Assembly (NCBI GenBank): GCA_018667205.1
Contig: JABIVN010000306.1
Coordinates: forward strand, 1 to 15,919
Reading direction: 5' to 3'
Source: Gammaproteobacteria bacterium
GTDB lineage: Bacteria; Pseudomonadota; Gammaproteobacteria; Pseudomonadales; Azotimanducaceae
DNA length: 15,919 bases
In this document: positions 14,813 through 15,919 of the stretch, piece after piece
How the letters are laid out: every line of letters starts with the position of its first letter
Numbering within the stretch: position 1 is the stretch's first letter
The notes under the pieces: model-generated
What the model was told of the DNA's origin: nothing
What the model saw: the letters and a program-made list of their open reading frames with translations, nothing else
Databases searched by the model: none
Program-made: the position numbers and the translations under genes

Positions 14813-15716
14813 CGCGTTTCCCACTCTTTTCAAAACCGGTGTTCGCTTTTTCTAAAACCCTAGACTCTGTAAACACGAGCAAAACGTGACTGGACCTATC
14901 CAGTTGCGCATTTGGCTTCGCAAGAACTTCCGCAAATGGCTTTCCTGGCTTGAAATCCACCCTGTCAACAACGCCAACGGGGTAACCCACTGGAAAACGA
15001 TTGCCAAGACCCGAAGACAGCAACTGATCACCCACCTTTATATCTGCCGTGGAGCTAACATGAAGCAACTCCAGTCGCTGGCCAATGCCGGTACCCTGAG
15101 CGATAAGCCTAAGATTATTTCGGAGAACCTGTACTGGCACTGAATGTCGCTCGTCGCTGATTAAAAGAATGCGACTACTGAAAGGAGTCACTTCTACTAC
15201 CTGCCCAACCAACCCTCGCGAATCTAGAACGGGTTGTCCAACAAACACAGCATCTTCTGCGCCCTTGTCTATGACCACTTCCTGTTCTTCAGGGTCCGGG
15301 TTAACGCCGATAAGTTCCGCGACCAACACGTTGTCTTGAAGTTTAGCGGCTGACCCGAGTAGACCCCTGAGACGATTATTCTCTGATGTCAGCGCTGCCA
15401 TCTTTTCAGTCTTAACCTTAAGAAAAATCAGCTCGCTTTCCAGCCCGGTAATTCGACCACGCAGGTCTTCACGTGAACTAAAAATATCCTCGATGCCACG
15501 AGCGCTGCGATTTGGGAGGTCAGCTGTAACGACAATAGGTGTTGTGACAATGGTAAGTGCAGATCTCGAGCCATCCAGCCAATTGGTAGTGTGATCTACA
15601 AACACAAAAACAAGCGAGAGTAGGCCAAGACCGAGCAGCTGGTAATCAAGCGTGGTTTCTTCTAAGAACAGTGCTTTGATTCGGTTTACCTCGAGGCATG
15701 AGAAGTTGCGCACCAA
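14805..15716 (-). CDS. mreC: Rod shape-determining protein MreC
   Basis: About 303 residues. One membrane anchor (about 27-45, LLGLGLLSLVFVFVDH) is followed by a coiled coil (about 78-112, REDLRGRITGLESELIFLKV onward) and the MreC beta-barrel domain, with family motifs LIGVNPDPEEQEVVIDKGAEDAV, GLVGQVVEVTPFSSRILLISD and GVVDRVDFKPGKPFAEVLAKP in pieces. MreC is the periplasmic scaffold that activates PBP2-RodA in cylindrical wall growth. The start has no ATG: TTG (15714-15716) and GTG (15711-15713) are the options, and both lie just after a run of seven C (minus strand), with GGAG about 13 nt upstream. Only the first couple of residues depend on the choice. It lies 45 bp after mreB. Confidence 0.94.
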   Translation of the reverse strand: MVRNFSCLEVNRIKALFLEETTLDYQLLGLGLLSLVFVFVDHTTNWLDGSRSALTIVTTPIVVTADLPNRSARGIEDIFSSREDLRGRITGLESELIFLKVKTEKMAALTSENNRLRGLLGSAAKLQDNVLVAELIGVNPDPEEQEVVIDKGAEDAVFVGQPVLDSRGLVGQVVEVTPFSSRILLISDERHSVPVQVLRNNLRLIAQGTGIGQRLELLHVSSTADIKVGDQLLSSGLGNRFPVGYPVGVVDRVDFKPGKPFAEVLAKPNAQLDRSSHVLLVFTESRVLEKANTGFEKSGKRGG

Positions 15717-15761
15717 ATCGGGGGGGCTTCTCCGTTGCCGGTCGTCCAGGACTCCGGGGGG

Positions 15762-15919
15762 TTATTGAATAGAAAGTACGTCGCTGTCTGCTTTTTCGTC
15801 CATCAATTCCAGCGCTCGACCACCACCTCTGGCGACACAGGTAAGTGGATCTTCTGCGACGATGACCGGTAATCCGGTTTCACTCGACAAAAGCCTGTCT
15901 AACTCGCGCAGCAACGATC
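15762..15919 (-). CDS. mreB: Rod shape-determining actin homologue MreB, C-terminal fragment (cut by window edge)
   Basis: Only the last 52 codons are present; the gene enters from the right edge. The end reads [20 protein letters not shown] and then [19 protein letters not shown], followed by a short variable tail ending LSIQ. This is the highly conserved MreB C-terminus, including the GGGRALE helix. MreB polymerises on the inner face of the membrane and directs elongation. mreC follows after 45 bp, so the standard mreBCD operon is present, with promoters presumably upstream of mreB outside the window. Confidence 0.95.
   Translation of the reverse strand, partial: SLLRELDRLLSSETGLPVIVAEDPLTCVARGGGRALELMDEKADSDVLSIQ

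Overview
The window is chromosomal housekeeping DNA of a gammaproteobacterium with roughly balanced base composition. The grounds are the family-level gene content (LptC/LptA/LptB, sigma-54, short HPF, nitrogen PTS, RapZ, DarP/YjgA, YhdP, RNase G) and a gene order resembling what I remember from Pseudomonas and Escherichia. I see no transposase, integrase, phage gene, tRNA, rRNA or CRISPR array, and no candidate for a new defence or mobile system.

Layout: (1) 1-367, minus strand: the start of murA preceded by the BolA-family gene ibaG. (2) 368-730: divergent non-coding region. (3) 731-8281, plus strand: a compact cluster lptC-lptA-lptB-rpoN-hpf-ptsN-rapZ-npr(ptsO)-mgtE-darP. It covers lipopolysaccharide transport, sigma-54, ribosome hibernation, the nitrogen phosphotransferase relay, a magnesium channel and a 50S assembly factor. 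Many junctions abut or overlap (ptsN/rapZ 4 bp, rapZ/npr 8 bp, npr/mgtE 1 bp). (4) 8277-8356: a tandem array of about five 16-bp units between two convergent gene ends. (5) 8351-15919, minus strand: mreB (3' end only)-mreC-mreD-maf-rng-yhdP, the elongasome operon with its usual downstream genes; mreD/maf overlap by 4 bp and rng/yhdP abut.

How the genes work together: nearly everything serves the envelope or growth control. MurA makes the first committed peptidoglycan precursor and MreBCD organises lateral wall synthesis. LptCAB moves LPS to the outer membrane and YhdP is implicated in moving phospholipid there. NPr and EIIA-Ntr form a regulatory phosphorelay next to sigma-54 and RapZ. HPF, DarP and RNase G act on ribosomes and RNA.

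What stands out is compaction. Compared with the order I recall from other gammaproteobacteria, mlaBCDEF, kdsD and kdsC are absent between ibaG and lptC, and pmbA and tldD are absent around darP/yhdP. Both gaps sit at non-coding junctions, one of which holds the tandem array. Other oddities are a 12-bp in-frame repeat and a changed conserved motif in rpoN, a RapZ tail without the basic end known from E. coli, and several non-ATG starts.
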